Part shown: piece after piece, positions 54,873 to 64,000 of the stretch
How the letters are laid out: each line of letters opens with the position of its first letter
How positions within the stretch are numbered: position 1 is the first letter of the stretch
DNA from: Massilia sp. PAMC28688
GTDB lineage: Bacteria; Pseudomonadota; Gammaproteobacteria; Burkholderiales; Burkholderiaceae_D
NCBI RefSeq assembly: GCF_019443445.1
Contig: NZ_CP080378.1
Location: 2,728,001 to 2,792,000 of the forward strand
Direction of reading: 5' to 3'
Length of the DNA: 64,000 nt
Notes under the pieces: generated by a model
The model's database searches: none
Told to the model about the DNA's origin: nothing
Seen by the model: the letters and a program-made list of their open reading frames with translations, nothing else
Made by a program: the position numbers and the translations under genes

Positions 54873-56288
54873 CTAGGCGGACTTGACCACTTCGTAGCGC
54901 GCCAGCGTCTTTTTGCGCGCTTCATCGTGGGCCACGATCGGTGCCGGATAATTTGCCGCGCCGCCATGCAGCCACGGCGCGTGGATCTGCTTGTCGCTCA
55001 GTTTTGCCAGCTGCGGCAGGTAGCGCCTGATGAATTTACCCTGGGCATCAAATTTCTCCGACTGGGTGATGGGATTGAATATGCGGAAAAACGGCTGGGC
55101 GTCGCAGCCCGACGAGGCTGCCCATTGCCAGCCGCCGTTGTTGGCGGCAAGATCGTAGTCATTCAGCTGCAGCGCGAAATAACGCTCGCCCCAGCGCCAG
55201 TCGATGCCCAGGTCCTTGACCAGGAAGCTGGCGGTGACCATGCGCAGGCGGTTGTGCATGTAGCCGGTGGAATTTAACTGGAGCATGGCCGCGTCCACCA
55301 GCGGGTAGCCGGTGCGTCCTTCACACCAGGCTATGAACAGTTCTTCGGCCGCCGGGCCGCTTTCAAATTCGATCGCATCGTAAGCCGGCTTGAACGAGCG
55401 CGCCACCACGTGCGGATAGTTAAACAGGATCTGGGCATAGAACTCGCGCCAGATCAGTTCCGAGCGCCACACCTGTGCGCCCTCGCCGCCGGCCCCGTTG
55501 GCTATCAGGGTATTGACCGTGCGCACCAGGTGCCGGATCGACAGCGTGCCGAAGCGCAGGTGCACGGACAGGTAGGAGGTGCCCTTGACTGCAGGATAGT
55601 TGCGGGCATCGCCATACGGCATGATGCGCGTGATGAAGTCCTCGAACAGCTGGGCGGCGCCGGACATTCCTGCCGGAATGGGCATGCTGGCTTCTTCAAA
55701 GCCGATGTCGCCCAGCGCCAGCAATGCCGATGGACCGGTGGGAGGGGCCAGGGCGGCGGCGTGGCGCTCCACGGGCCAGGAATCGAGGCACTCGGGTTCG
55801 GCCAGCATGCGCTTGATCCAGGCATTCTTGTACGGCGTAAAGATGGTGAACGTCTTTTCCGCGAGGGTCAGCACTTCATTCTTTTCAAAAATCACGTGGT
55901 CCTTGGACAGCAGCAACTGCCGTCCGTCGGCCTGCAAATGGCCGGCCACGGCTTGGTCGCGGGCAATGGCCTGGGGCTCGTAGTCATCATTGGCGAACAC
56001 GGCGTCCACGTCCAGTTCCCGGGCCAGGGCCGGGATTGTGTCCTGCGCCACCCCGTGGCGGGTGATCAGGTAGCCACCGAGCTGGCGCAGCTGGGCATCG
56101 AGTTCAGCCAGGCTGGCGTGGATGAAGCTGACCCGGCGGTCGGCACGGGGCAGCGGCGCGAGAATGTCGCTATCGTAAATAAAGACACAATAGACGTGTC
56201 GGGATGAGCTGAGCGCCAGATGCAGTGCGGCATGGTCGAAAGAACGTAGATCCCGGCGGAACCAGACGAGCGATTTGTTGAATGTCAT
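54873..56288 (-). CDS. phrB: Deoxyribodipyrimidine photolyase
   Basis: 471 residues from the ATG before TFNKSLVWFRRDLR; a TTG six codons upstream is an alternative. N-terminal antenna domain and C-terminal FAD domain with WRSELIWREFYAQIL, RTGYPLVDAAMLQLNSTG, NRLRMVTASFLVKDL and the NNGGWQWAASSGCDA binding motif. Class I CPD photolyase: light-driven repair of UV dimers. Convergent with chpA. Confidence 0.94.
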   Translation of the reverse strand: MTFNKSLVWFRRDLRSFDHAALHLALSSSRHVYCVFIYDSDILAPLPRADRRVSFIHASLAELDAQLRQLGGYLITRHGVAQDTIPALARELDVDAVFANDDYEPQAIARDQAVAGHLQADGRQLLLSKDHVIFEKNEVLTLAEKTFTIFTPYKNAWIKRMLAEPECLDSWPVERHAAALAPPTGPSALLALGDIGFEEASMPIPAGMSGAAQLFEDFITRIMPYGDARNYPAVKGTSYLSVHLRFGTLSIRHLVRTVNTLIANGAGGEGAQVWRSELIWREFYAQILFNYPHVVARSFKPAYDAIEFESGPAAEELFIAWCEGRTGYPLVDAAMLQLNSTGYMHNRLRMVTASFLVKDLGIDWRWGERYFALQLNDYDLAANNGGWQWAASSGCDAQPFFRIFNPITQSEKFDAQGKFIRRYLPQLAKLSDKQIHAPWLHGGAANYPAPIVAHDEARKKTLARYEVVKSA

Positions 56289-56461
56289 TATCGTGTTAGG
56301 GGTCAAGAACAGAACGTGTTTTACTGCGTACCATGACTTTTAGCCATGCCTGGACGGCCCTGGCGCTGGTGATGGGGCCAAATCAGTGTAAACTATCGAA
56401 AAGCCCGATGTTTTAGCCGGGATACTAGCAGCAAACCTCACGAGTCGAGGAAGAGAGAGTG

Positions 56462-57130
56462 ATGCGTATGAAGAAAAGCAAAATTGGTAGGACGTCGCCC
56501 GTGCCCGGCATGTCGCATGATGATTCGGGCCGGTTCGAGGAAGGCTTCGCTTCTTCTTCCGCCACCTCGCTCAATCTTGCCAACCATTTCCTCATCGCCA
56601 TGCCATCGATGGATGATCCCGTCTTCGGCGGCGCCGTCGTGTATATCTGCGAGCACAACGACAAGGGCGTGCTGGGCGTGATCATCAACAAGCCCACCGA
56701 CATGACGATGGAAATCTTGTTCGAGCGCATAGACCTGACCATCACGGACGGCCTGCACAACGATGTCGTCAACGAGCCAATCATGTTCGGCGGCCCGGTC
56801 CAGGACGACCGCGGCTTTGTGCTGCACACGCCAGGCGCCCATTATTCTTCCTCGCTTACCGTCACCAGCGAAGTGGCGTTCACCACTTCCATCGACGTGC
56901 TGGAAGCGGTCGCCAACGGTTCTGGTCCACAGCGCCTGCTGGTATCGATCGGTTACGCGGGCTGGAGTCCCGGCCAGCTGGAAGAGGAAATCGGCCGCAA
57001 TGGCTGGCTCACCGTGGGCGCCGACGCCCATGTCCTGTTCGACCTGCCTGCCGAGGAACGCTACACCGCCGCCATCAAGCTGCTGGGCATCGATCCCCTG
57101 ATGCTTGCCTCCGAGGCCGGTCATGCATAA
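56462..57130 (+). CDS. YqgE/AlgH family protein
   Basis: 222 residues. LANHFLIAMPSMDDPVFGGAVVYI and GVIINKPT then EPIMFGGPVQDDRGFVLH match the UPF0301/YqgE family; a variable 30-residue tail precedes the domain. Function unresolved. The yqgE-ruvX pairing is widespread. GAGGAAGAG ribosome site; a GTG one codon earlier is an alternative. The stop and the ruvX ATG share one base. Confidence 0.92.
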   Translation: MRMKKSKIGRTSPVPGMSHDDSGRFEEGFASSSATSLNLANHFLIAMPSMDDPVFGGAVVYICEHNDKGVLGVIINKPTDMTMEILFERIDLTITDGLHNDVVNEPIMFGGPVQDDRGFVLHTPGAHYSSSLTVTSEVAFTTSIDVLEAVANGSGPQRLLVSIGYAGWSPGQLEEEIGRNGWLTVGADAHVLFDLPAEERYTAAIKLLGIDPLMLASEAGHA

Positions 57131-57549
57131 TGGTTGAGCAGGCCGGCACGGGCGCGGTGGAGATCATCCTGGGATTCGACTTCGGCATCAAGCGTATCGG
57201 TATTGCCATGGGGAACACGCTGACCGGGCTGGCGCAGCCGCTGGCCGTGGTCAAGGCCATCGACAATGCTGCGCGCTTCCAGCAGATCGGCCAGCTCATC
57301 AGCGAATGGCGTCCGGCCCGCCTGGTGGTGGGCGAGCCGCGCCACCCGGACGGGGCCGAGCACGAGATGACCTTGCGCTGCCGCCGGTTTGCCAATCAAC
57401 TGCACGGCCGTTTCAGCCTGCCGGTGGAACTGGTGGACGAGCGCTATTCCTCGTCCGTCATCCCGTCCCGGCGCGGCGAAGTCATCGACGACAAGGCCGC
57501 TGCCATCATTTTGCAACAATACTTTGACGATCATGCCAACCACAACTAG
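57130..57549 (+). CDS. ruvX: Putative pre-16S rRNA nuclease / Holliday junction resolvase-like (YqgF)
   Basis: 139 residues. RNase H-like fold with the acidic motif LGFDFGIKRIGIAMGN, VVGEPRHPDG and the late DERYSS plus DDKAAAIIL acidic residues. E. coli YqgF processes the 16S rRNA 5' end; a resolvase role is also proposed. Translationally coupled to yqgE; its end overlaps the pyrR start by 17 bp. Confidence 0.94.
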   Translation: MVEQAGTGAVEIILGFDFGIKRIGIAMGNTLTGLAQPLAVVKAIDNAARFQQIGQLISEWRPARLVVGEPRHPDGAEHEMTLRCRRFANQLHGRFSLPVELVDERYSSSVIPSRRGEVIDDKAAAIILQQYFDDHANHN

Positions 57550-58051
57550 TCACTTCGACGCCGAGGCGCTGTACCGCGAGCTGCTCGAACAGGTCAGGGC
57601 CGGCCTGACCCAGGTCCCCAATGCCGCCATTGTCGGCATCCACTCGGGCGGCGCCTGGCTGGCACAGCGCCTGGCCGCGGACCTGGGCCTGGAGCAGCGC
57701 AGCGGCTCGATCGACGTGTCGTTCTATCGTGACGACTACGCCAGGAAGGGCCTGCACCCTGACGTCAAGCCGACCCACATTCCATTTAACGTCGATGGCG
57801 CTACCATCGTGCTGGTGGACGACGTGCTGTACACGGGCCGTACCACGCGCGCGGCCATCAACGTGCTGTTCGACTATGGCCGCCCGCAGCGCATCATGCT
57901 CGCCGCCCTGGCCGACCGCGGCGGGCGCGAACTGCCGGTGGCTGCGGAATTCGTGGGGACCACGGTGGCGTTGGCGCCCCGGCAGTCGCTCTCGCTGGCG
58001 CGCTCGCAGGAGGGACAATTTACGCTAACGATAGAAAACGACCATGCTTAA
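57533..58051 (+). CDS. pyrR: PyrR bifunctional pyrimidine regulator / uracil phosphoribosyltransferase
   Basis: 172 residues. The phosphoribosyltransferase PRPP loop is [16 protein letters not shown], with [17 protein letters not shown] before it. Start set at MPTTTSHFD, inside the end of ruvX; the longer open frame is ruvX shadow. In Gram-positives PyrR also attenuates pyr mRNA; in this lineage RNA regulation is uncertain and no attenuator was seen. Overlaps pyrB by 8 bp. Confidence 0.92.
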   Translation: MPTTTSHFDAEALYRELLEQVRAGLTQVPNAAIVGIHSGGAWLAQRLAADLGLEQRSGSIDVSFYRDDYARKGLHPDVKPTHIPFNVDGATIVLVDDVLYTGRTTRAAINVLFDYGRPQRIMLAALADRGGRELPVAAEFVGTTVALAPRQSLSLARSQEGQFTLTIENDHA

Positions 58052-59009
58052 TCCGCAACTGAACAAACATGGGGAGCTGCAGCACCTGCTCTCCATCGAA
58101 GGCCTGCCCAAGTCCATTGTCAACCACATCCTCGATACCGCGTCGAGCTTTGTCGGCATCTCGGACCGGGAAGTCAAGAAAGTACCGCTCATGCGCGGCA
58201 AGAGCGTGTTCAACCTGTTCTTCGAGAATTCCACCCGCACCCGCACCACCTTCGAGATCGCGTCCAAGCGCCTTTCGGCCGACGTCATCAACCTGAATAT
58301 CCAGGCTTCGTCGGCCAGCAAGGGCGAGTCCCTGCTCGACACCATCGACAACCTGTCGGCCATGCACGCCGACATGTTCGTGGTGCGCCACGCGCAGTCG
58401 GGCGCGCCCTACCTGATCGCCAAGCACCTGATCGATACCAGGCAGTCCCATGTCCACGTGGTCAATGCCGGCGACGGCCGCCACGCTCACCCTACCCAGG
58501 GCTTGCTGGACATGTACACCATCCGCCACTACAAGAAGGACTTTACCAACCTGACCGTGGCCATCGTGGGCGATATCCTGCACAGCCGTGTGGCGCGTTC
58601 GGACATCCATGCCCTGACCACGCTGGGCGTGCCGGAAGTGCGCGCCATTGGCCCGCGCACCCTGCTGCCGGGAGGTCTGGAGCAAATGGGCGTGCGCGTG
58701 TTTAACAATATGGACGAAGGCTTGAAGGGCGTGGACGTGATCATCATGCTGCGCCTGCAGAACGAGCGCATGAGCGGCGCGCTGCTGCCGTCGGCCCAGG
58801 AATACTTCAAGAGCTATGGACTCACGCCCGAGCGCCTGGCGCTGGCCAGGCCGGACGCCATCGTGATGCATCCGGGCCCCATGAACCGGGGCGTGGAGAT
58901 TGATTCGGCAGTTGCTGACGGGCCGCAGGCAGTGATCCTGCCGCAGGTAACCTTCGGCATTGCGGTACGCATGGCGGTAATGAGCATCGTGGCAGGGACG
59001 CAAGGATGA
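58044..59009 (+). CDS. pyrB: Aspartate carbamoyltransferase catalytic subunit
   Basis: 321 residues. Carbamoyl-phosphate site [19 protein letters not shown], the swivel loop [14 protein letters not shown], and [12 protein letters not shown]. First committed step of pyrimidine synthesis. The adjacent, overlapping dihydroorotase homologue lacks metal ligands and is likely its structural partner, as in the class A aspartate transcarbamoylases of Pseudomonas. Confidence 0.97.
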   Translation: MLNPQLNKHGELQHLLSIEGLPKSIVNHILDTASSFVGISDREVKKVPLMRGKSVFNLFFENSTRTRTTFEIASKRLSADVINLNIQASSASKGESLLDTIDNLSAMHADMFVVRHAQSGAPYLIAKHLIDTRQSHVHVVNAGDGRHAHPTQGLLDMYTIRHYKKDFTNLTVAIVGDILHSRVARSDIHALTTLGVPEVRAIGPRTLLPGGLEQMGVRVFNNMDEGLKGVDVIIMLRLQNERMSGALLPSAQEYFKSYGLTPERLALARPDAIVMHPGPMNRGVEIDSAVADGPQAVILPQVTFGIAVRMAVMSIVAGTQG

Positions 59010-60289
59010 AACTACATATCAAGAACGGGCGCGTGATCGACCCGGCCAATGGCATCGACAAGGTGCAGGACCTGTTTATCGCCGATGGCAAGATCGCTTC
59101 CACCGGCACCGCGCCGGCAGGCTTTGCCGCCGACCAGACCCTCGACGCCGGCGGCCTGGTGGTGGCCCCCGGCCTGGTGGACCTGTCGGCCCGCCTGCGC
59201 GAGCCGGGCTACGAATACAAGGCCACGCTCAAGTCGGAACTGCAGGCGGCCATGCAGGGCGGCGTCACCTCGCTGGTATGCCAGCCCGACACCGACCCGG
59301 TGCTCGATGAGCCGGGCCTGGTCGAAATGCTCAAGCACCGCGCCAACAAGCTCAATCAGGCGCGCGTGTATCCGCTCGGCGCGCTCACCACGGGGCTCAA
59401 GGGCGCGGCGCTGACGGAAATGGCGGAGCTGACGGAAGCGGGCTGCATCGGCTTTTCGCAGGCGGAAGTACCGGTGCTCGACACCTCGGTGCTGCTGCGC
59501 GCCCTGCAGTATGCCAAGACCTTTGACTACACGGTCTGGATTCGCCCGCAGGACCCGCATATCGGCAAGGGCGGCATCGCGCACTCGGGACCCCTGGCCT
59601 CGCGCCTGGGATTGTCGGGCGTGCCGGTGATGTCCGAGACCATCGCCCTGCACACGCTGTTTGAGCTGGTGCGCGCCACCGGCGCCCGGGTCCACCTGTG
59701 CCGCATGTCGTCGGCGGCCGGGCTGGAGCTGGTGCGGGCGGCCAAGAAGGAGGGTCTGCCGGTCAGCTGCGACGTCGGCGCCCACCACGTTCACATGACC
59801 GATGCCGACATCGGCTTCTTCGATTCCAACGCGCGCGTCACGCCGCCGTTTCGCAGCCAGCGCGACCGCGATGCGATCCGCGCCGGCCTGCTGGACGGGA
59901 CCGTGGACGCGATCTGCTCGGACCACACGCCGGTGGACGACGATGAAAAGCTGCTGCCATTCGGGGAAGCGTCGCCCGGCGCCACTGGCCTGGAACTGCT
60001 GCTGTCGCTGGCCCTCAAGTGGAGCGACGATTACGCCGGTGCCGACCTGCCACGGGCCCTGGCCAAGGTCACGGTGGATGCCGCGCGCGTGGCTGGCCTG
60101 CCGGGCGGCACGCTGTCCATCGGCGCGGCCGCCGACGTGATCGTATTTGATCCGCAGGCGCGCTGGAAGGTCGAGGCAGCGGCACTGGCCAGCCAGGGCA
60201 AGCACACCCCGTTTCTCGGCTACGAACTGGCCGGCCAGGTCAGGACAACCATCGTCGGAGGACGGGTGGCCTTTTCGCGCCAGTCATGA
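59006..60289 (+). CDS. pyrX: Dihydroorotase homologue, probably inactive PyrC' partner of PyrB
   Basis: 427 residues with the full dihydroorotase/amidohydrolase fold. The HxH metal motif expected after APGLVDL reads Ser-Ala-Arg (residues 61-63, before LREPG). The usual His pair near the ICSDH segment is only partly kept (SDHTPV). This loss is typical of PyrC' (PyrX), which does not hydrolyse dihydroorotate but holds PyrB trimers together. Start overlaps pyrB (ATGA). An active PyrC should exist elsewhere. The symbol is by analogy. Confidence 0.85.
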   Translation: MKLHIKNGRVIDPANGIDKVQDLFIADGKIASTGTAPAGFAADQTLDAGGLVVAPGLVDLSARLREPGYEYKATLKSELQAAMQGGVTSLVCQPDTDPVLDEPGLVEMLKHRANKLNQARVYPLGALTTGLKGAALTEMAELTEAGCIGFSQAEVPVLDTSVLLRALQYAKTFDYTVWIRPQDPHIGKGGIAHSGPLASRLGLSGVPVMSETIALHTLFELVRATGARVHLCRMSSAAGLELVRAAKKEGLPVSCDVGAHHVHMTDADIGFFDSNARVTPPFRSQRDRDAIRAGLLDGTVDAICSDHTPVDDDEKLLPFGEASPGATGLELLLSLALKWSDDYAGADLPRALAKVTVDAARVAGLPGGTLSIGAAADVIVFDPQARWKVEAAALASQGKHTPFLGYELAGQVRTTIVGGRVAFSRQS

Positions 60290-60328
60290 GGTCCGGTCGG
60301 CAGACACCGCGGTCCGGGTGCTGACCCG

Positions 60329-61057
60329 GTGATCAGGTACTACTATCGCCTGGCGCGCGTCATCCTGCATCTTGTGGCCGGCCTGGCGGCGTGCGCGCTG
60401 TTCTTCCCGTGGGCAGGCGCCGCGTGGCGCGACCGCACGGTGCAGCGCTGGTCACGCCGGCTGCTGGCCATTGCCGGGGTGCGTGTGCGCCAGGAAGGCG
60501 GCGTGCCCGCGCTGGAGCACGCGATGATCGTTGCCAACCACGTATCCTGGCTCGACATCTTTGTCATCAATTCGCTGCATCCCTGCCACTTCGTGGCCAA
60601 GAGCGAAATCCGCGAGTGGCCGGTACTGGGATGGCTGGCGGAGAAGGGCGGAACCGTGTTCCTTGCGCGCGGCAACCGGCGCGAATTGCGCCACATCTTC
60701 AAGGGCATGGTCGCCGCTTTGCAGGCCGGCGAGCGGGTCGCATTTTTCCCGGAGGGGACCACGGCAGCGCAGGGCACGGTGCTGCCGTTCCACGCCAACC
60801 TGTTCGAGGCGGCGGTGGACGCCGGCGTGCTGGTGCAGCCTTATGCCGTGCGCTACCTGGATCAGGACGGCGGCCTGCACGCGGCGGTGGACTTCACCGG
60901 CGACACCACGTTTGCACAAAGCATGAAGGCAGTGCTGTCCGGGCCACCCATCGAAGCGCGCCTGACCTGCCTGGCGCCGCTGCAAGGCGCAGGCGCTCAC
61001 CGGCGCGAGCTGGCGCAGGCCGCGCACAACGCGGTGGCGGCGGTGCTGGAGCGCTAG
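60329..61057 (+). CDS. plsC: 1-acyl-sn-glycerol-3-phosphate acyltransferase (PlsC family)
   Basis: 242 residues. An N-terminal membrane helix (HLVAGLAACALFFPW), the acyltransferase HX4D box in VANHVSWLDIF, a FLARGN block and FPEGTTAAQGT. Makes phosphatidic acid from lysophosphatidate at the inner membrane, though related acyltransferases share the motifs. GTG start 39 bp after the dihydroorotase homologue. Confidence 0.88.
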   Translation: MIRYYYRLARVILHLVAGLAACALFFPWAGAAWRDRTVQRWSRRLLAIAGVRVRQEGGVPALEHAMIVANHVSWLDIFVINSLHPCHFVAKSEIREWPVLGWLAEKGGTVFLARGNRRELRHIFKGMVAALQAGERVAFFPEGTTAAQGTVLPFHANLFEAAVDAGVLVQPYAVRYLDQDGGLHAAVDFTGDTTFAQSMKAVLSGPPIEARLTCLAPLQGAGAHRRELAQAAHNAVAAVLER

Positions 61058-61113
61058 TGTCCCGAGTTGGCGATTCTCGCCGCTTCAAATCAACGACCTT
61101 GCAAGCCAAAACA

Positions 61114-61962
61114 CTAGGCCCGGGGGCCACCGTGGCGTTTGTATTGCGGGCAGTCGACGTCGATCAGGACGCGGGTATCGAGGCATACTGCGGTCAGCCG
61201 GCCGCCCCATACGCAGCCGCTGTCCAGTCCCACCACATCACTGCGGTGCAGCACGCCCAGCGCAGACCAGTGACCGAACACGATGGGGGTGCCTGCGCTT
61301 TGACGGTTGGGCAGGTCGAACCAGGGCAGCAGCCCGGAGCCAGGTGGCGCACCGGCGCTTTCCTTCTGCTTGAAATCCATGACGCCGTCCGGGGTGCACA
61401 GGCGCATGCGGGTGAGCGCATTGACGATGCAGCGCAGGCGCGCGATGCCGGTCAGGCTGTCGTCCCAGCGGTCCGGCTCATTGCCATACATCTGGCCGAG
61501 GAAGTCCATCCATCCGGGGCCGCGCAGTACGGCTTCGACTTCGCCGGCCAATTCCAGGGTGCGCTCGGCACTCCACTGCGGCAGCACGCCGGCATGGACC
61601 AGCAGGTGGCCCTTGGCCATCAGTGCCAGCGGGCGGTGGCGCAGCCAGTCCAGCAGTTCGGCGCGGTCGGGCGCGGCCAGGATATCGTTTAGCGTGTCGG
61701 ACGGCGAGACCGACTGGGCGCCGCATGCCACCGCCAGCAGGTGCAGGTCATGGTTGCCCAGCACTGCGTCCACCTGCCCGCCGGGGGCGCGCGACATGGC
61801 CGCCACCTGGCGCAGGGCAGTGAGCGACTCCGGGCCGCGATTGATCAGGTCACCGACATAGATAATGCGCGCGCCGCCGGGCGCGTCGTCGGCGATTCGC
61901 TTGAGCAGAACGGCCGCTTCGTGGGCGCATCCCTGCAGATCGCCGATGGCGTACGTTTTCAT
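61114..61962 (-). CDS. apaH: Symmetrical bis(5'-nucleosyl)-tetraphosphatase (Ap4A hydrolase)
   Basis: 282 residues. Metallophosphatase signature IGDLQG near the start, [12 protein letters not shown], and [12 protein letters not shown]; a later [12 protein letters not shown] supplies another metal His. Splits Ap4A to two ADP. Convergent with plsC and divergent from rfbB. Confidence 0.95.
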   Translation of the reverse strand: MKTYAIGDLQGCAHEAAVLLKRIADDAPGGARIIYVGDLINRGPESLTALRQVAAMSRAPGGQVDAVLGNHDLHLLAVACGAQSVSPSDTLNDILAAPDRAELLDWLRHRPLALMAKGHLLVHAGVLPQWSAERTLELAGEVEAVLRGPGWMDFLGQMYGNEPDRWDDSLTGIARLRCIVNALTRMRLCTPDGVMDFKQKESAGAPPGSGLLPWFDLPNRQSAGTPIVFGHWSALGVLHRSDVVGLDSGCVWGGRLTAVCLDTRVLIDVDCPQYKRHGGPRA

Positions 61963-62040
61963 GGTAGGGTTAAAAATGGTCAGGGTTTGCCAGTTTCACA
62001 TAGAATTGCGGTTTAACTCTACAACATAGCAGGCCCAGTC

Positions 62041-63075
62041 ATGATTTTAGTAACGGGCGGCGCCGGCTTTATCGGCGCCAATTTTGTCCTTGACTGGTTT
62101 GCCGGCTGCAATGAGCCGGTGGTCAATCTCGACAAGCTGACCTATGCAGGCAATCTGAGCAATCTCGCTTCATTGGAAGGCGACGAACGCCACGTCTTTG
62201 TGCACGGCGATATCTGCGACAGCCGGCTGGTTCTGGACTTGCTGAATAAATTCCGGCCACGCGCCATTGTGCATCTGGCCGCGGAAAGCCATGTCGACCG
62301 CTCAATCCGCGACCCCGCCATATTTATTGAAACGAATATCAACGGCACTTTCACGTTGCTGGAAGCGGCTAGAAGCTACTGTTCCACGCTCGCTCCGGGC
62401 GAACGGTCGGGGTTTCGCTTTCTGCATGTCTCAACCGACGAGGTGTACGGGTCGCTGGGCGCGAGCGACCCCGCTTTCACGGAAAGAACGGCCTTTGCAC
62501 CCAACAGCCCCTATTCGGCGTCCAAGGCGGCGGCAGACCATCTGGTGCGCGCTTATCATCGCATGTACGGCCTGCCGACTCTGACAACCCATTGCTCCAA
62601 CAATTACGGTCCGTTCCAGTATCCGGAAAAACTCATTCCGCTCATGATTGCCAATGCGGTAAGTGGCAAACCCTTACCGGTGTACGGAGACGGCAACCAG
62701 GTGCGCGACTGGCTGTATGTCAGTGACCATTGCGCAGCCATACGGTGCGTGCTCGATGGCGGAACACCCGGCGAAGTGTATAACGTGGGAGGGGGCTGCG
62801 AAAAAACCAATATCGAGATTGTCCATATCTTGTGCGATATACTGGACAGGCTCATTCCCAGGCAGACCAGCTATCGCGCCCAGATTCGTCACGTACAGGA
62901 TCGCCCTGGTCATGACCGGCGCTATGCTATTGATTCCTCAAAACTTGAGCGCGAGCTGGGCTGGACGCCGATTGAATCGTTCGAAACCGGCATGGTCAAA
63001 ACTGTGGCATGGAACCTGAATCATCGGGACTGGGTTGCGGCGATGGCTGGGAAGGAAGTTGCCGACCATGCATAA
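62041..63075 (+). CDS. rfbB: dTDP-glucose 4,6-dehydratase
   Basis: 344 residues. Short-chain dehydrogenase fold: NAD loop [15 protein letters not shown], catalytic STDEVYG and the Tyr-x3-Lys in [10 protein letters not shown]. Second step of dTDP-L-rhamnose synthesis for cell-surface polysaccharide. Overlaps rfbA by 8 bp. Confidence 0.97.
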   Translation: MILVTGGAGFIGANFVLDWFAGCNEPVVNLDKLTYAGNLSNLASLEGDERHVFVHGDICDSRLVLDLLNKFRPRAIVHLAAESHVDRSIRDPAIFIETNINGTFTLLEAARSYCSTLAPGERSGFRFLHVSTDEVYGSLGASDPAFTERTAFAPNSPYSASKAAADHLVRAYHRMYGLPTLTTHCSNNYGPFQYPEKLIPLMIANAVSGKPLPVYGDGNQVRDWLYVSDHCAAIRCVLDGGTPGEVYNVGGGCEKTNIEIVHILCDILDRLIPRQTSYRAQIRHVQDRPGHDRRYAIDSSKLERELGWTPIESFETGMVKTVAWNLNHRDWVAAMAGKEVADHA

Positions 63076-63961
63076 TCCTGTCAAGCGCAAGGGCATCATC
63101 CTGGCAGGTGGCTCAGGAACACGGCTCTATCCGGTAACCGTCAGCGTCTCCAAGCAGTTGCTCCCGGTGTACGACAAGCCCATGATCTATTACCCGCTCA
63201 CCACCTTGATGCTGGCAGGAATCCGGGAGATTCTCGTCATTTCCACACCGGCCGACACGCCGCGTTTCCAGGAACTGCTCGGCGATGGCGCCCAGTGGGG
63301 CATCAGCCTGCGCTATGCAGTCCAGCCTTCTCCTGACGGGCTGGCCCAGGCATTCATTATCGGCCGGTCTTTTGTGGACGGGCAGCCTTCGGCGCTTATC
63401 CTTGGCGACAACATCTACTATGGGCATGGCCTTGATCAAAGGCTCAATATGGCCAGCGCGCAGCAGGACGGGGCCACCGTTTTCGCGTATCACGTGCAAG
63501 ACCCGGAGCGTTATGGCGTGGTGGAATTTGACGCCGGCCGGCGCGCGATCAGTATTGAAGAAAAGCCGCAGCAGCCAAAATCCCCTTACGCAGTGACGGG
63601 CCTGTATTTTTATGACCAGCAGGTGTGCGACATCGCCGCGCAGATCACACCATCGGCGCGTGGCGAACTGGAAATTACAGATATTAATCGGGCTTATTTA
63701 GAGGCTGGCAAGCTGGCCGTGGAAGTCATGGGACGCGGTATGGCCTGGCTTGACACCGGCACCCATGAATCCTTGCTTGATGCGTCACATTTCATCGCCA
63801 CTATCGAAAAGCGGCAGGGTTTGAAAGTTGCCGTACCTGAAGAAATTGCTTATCGTAAGGGTTATATTTCAGCCAGTGACTTGGAGCAACTGGCAGCGCC
63901 GCTGAAACAGAATGGTTATGGGCGATATCTCCTTCAAGTTCTCCAAGATAAAATATTCTAA
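63068..63961 (+). CDS. rfbA: Glucose-1-phosphate thymidylyltransferase
   Basis: 297 residues from the ATG before HNPVKRKG; an upstream frame extends into rfbB. Nucleotidyl-transfer signature [14 protein letters not shown], then [22 protein letters not shown] and the Mg/sugar site YFYDQQV to GELEITDIN. Makes dTDP-glucose. Its stop shares a base with the next ATG. Confidence 0.97.
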   Translation: MHNPVKRKGIILAGGSGTRLYPVTVSVSKQLLPVYDKPMIYYPLTTLMLAGIREILVISTPADTPRFQELLGDGAQWGISLRYAVQPSPDGLAQAFIIGRSFVDGQPSALILGDNIYYGHGLDQRLNMASAQQDGATVFAYHVQDPERYGVVEFDAGRRAISIEEKPQQPKSPYAVTGLYFYDQQVCDIAAQITPSARGELEITDINRAYLEAGKLAVEVMGRGMAWLDTGTHESLLDASHFIATIEKRQGLKVAVPEEIAYRKGYISASDLEQLAAPLKQNGYGRYLLQVLQDKIF

Positions 63962-64000
63962 TGAAAATTACCCCTACCGCCATCCCGGAAGTGCTGATTC
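63961..64000 (+). CDS. rfbC: dTDP-4-dehydrorhamnose 3,5-epimerase, 5' end only
   Basis: Only 13 codons are in the window. They read [13 protein letters not shown], the usual N-terminus of RfbC, and the ATG overlaps the rfbA stop, the expected operon position. The remainder lies beyond the window. Confidence 0.85.
   Translation, partial: MKITPTAIPEVLI

Overview
The window is 64 kb of GC-rich chromosome from a betaproteobacterium. Gene content and order point to the Oxalobacteraceae (Massilia/Telluria/Duganella-like): ffh beside ccsA and pilSR, accBC-prmA with a DUF3426 protein, hemL-thiD-rubredoxin followed by pilGHIJ-chpA, and yqgE-ruvX-pyrR-pyrB-pyrC'. Lysine/alanine-rich histone-like proteins and a SWIB protein also fit. 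The assignment is inferred from synteny and protein style, not from a marker gene.

Layout. 1-4.7 kb: 3' end of proS, a coupled lytic transglycosylase and two tandem PhoA-type alkaline phosphatases. 4.8-6.7 kb (minus): SWIB protein and ffh. 6.9-11.2 kb: ccsA-like gene, a small Cys-motif membrane protein, and the type IV pilus two-component pair pilS-pilR. 11.3-15.6 kb: a lower-GC accessory block on the minus strand. It holds a DUF4123 adaptor, a DUF3304 lipoprotein and a Tle1-type phospholipase, which reads as a type VI secretion effector cassette. It is followed by about 700 bp of AT-richer non-coding DNA with two nested inverted-repeat structures that may be RNA elements. 15.6-19.8 kb: nrdA-nrdB. 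19.8-22.5 kb: a decaying RNA-ligase/P-loop kinase pair with several frameshifts, then non-coding DNA ending in a strong terminator. 22.5-25.9 kb: histone H1-like gene with ten in-phase 42-bp repeats, yggT, yggU and a Sel1-repeat protein. 26-33 kb (minus): aroQ, accB-accC-prmA-DUF3426-PfkB kinase, and a TlpA-type thioredoxin behind an uncharacterised gene. 33-41.7 kb (plus): mpl, yqiA-like, ubiC, RNase II-type gene, tonB-like, aroE, mtgA, a DUF4124-like protein and corA, mostly with overlapping starts and stops. 41.7-42.2 kb: four copies of an 18-bp repeat, two in each orientation. 42.2-44.3 kb (minus): thiD-hemL. 44.4-54.8 kb: rubredoxin and the Pil-Chp chemosensory operon, ending in a 2106-residue ChpA. 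54.9-56.3 kb (minus): photolyase. 56.5-61 kb: yqgE-ruvX-pyrR-pyrB-pyrC'-plsC. 61.1-62 kb (minus): apaH. 62-64 kb: rfbB-rfbA-rfbC (partial) for dTDP-rhamnose.

How genes work together. PilSR and Pil-Chp both control type IV pili and twitching. NrdAB supplies deoxynucleotides, and PyrR/PyrB/PyrC' belong to pyrimidine synthesis. Mpl, MtgA and the transglycosylase act on peptidoglycan. AccBC starts fatty-acid synthesis. AroQ, AroE and UbiC link the shikimate and ubiquinone pathways. Most of the window is conserved core genome. The less ordinary parts are the T6SS-type cassette with its adjacent structured non-coding DNA, the degraded RNA-repair locus, the repeat-built H1 protein and the 18-bp repeat cluster. 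I saw no complete novel defence or mobile system.
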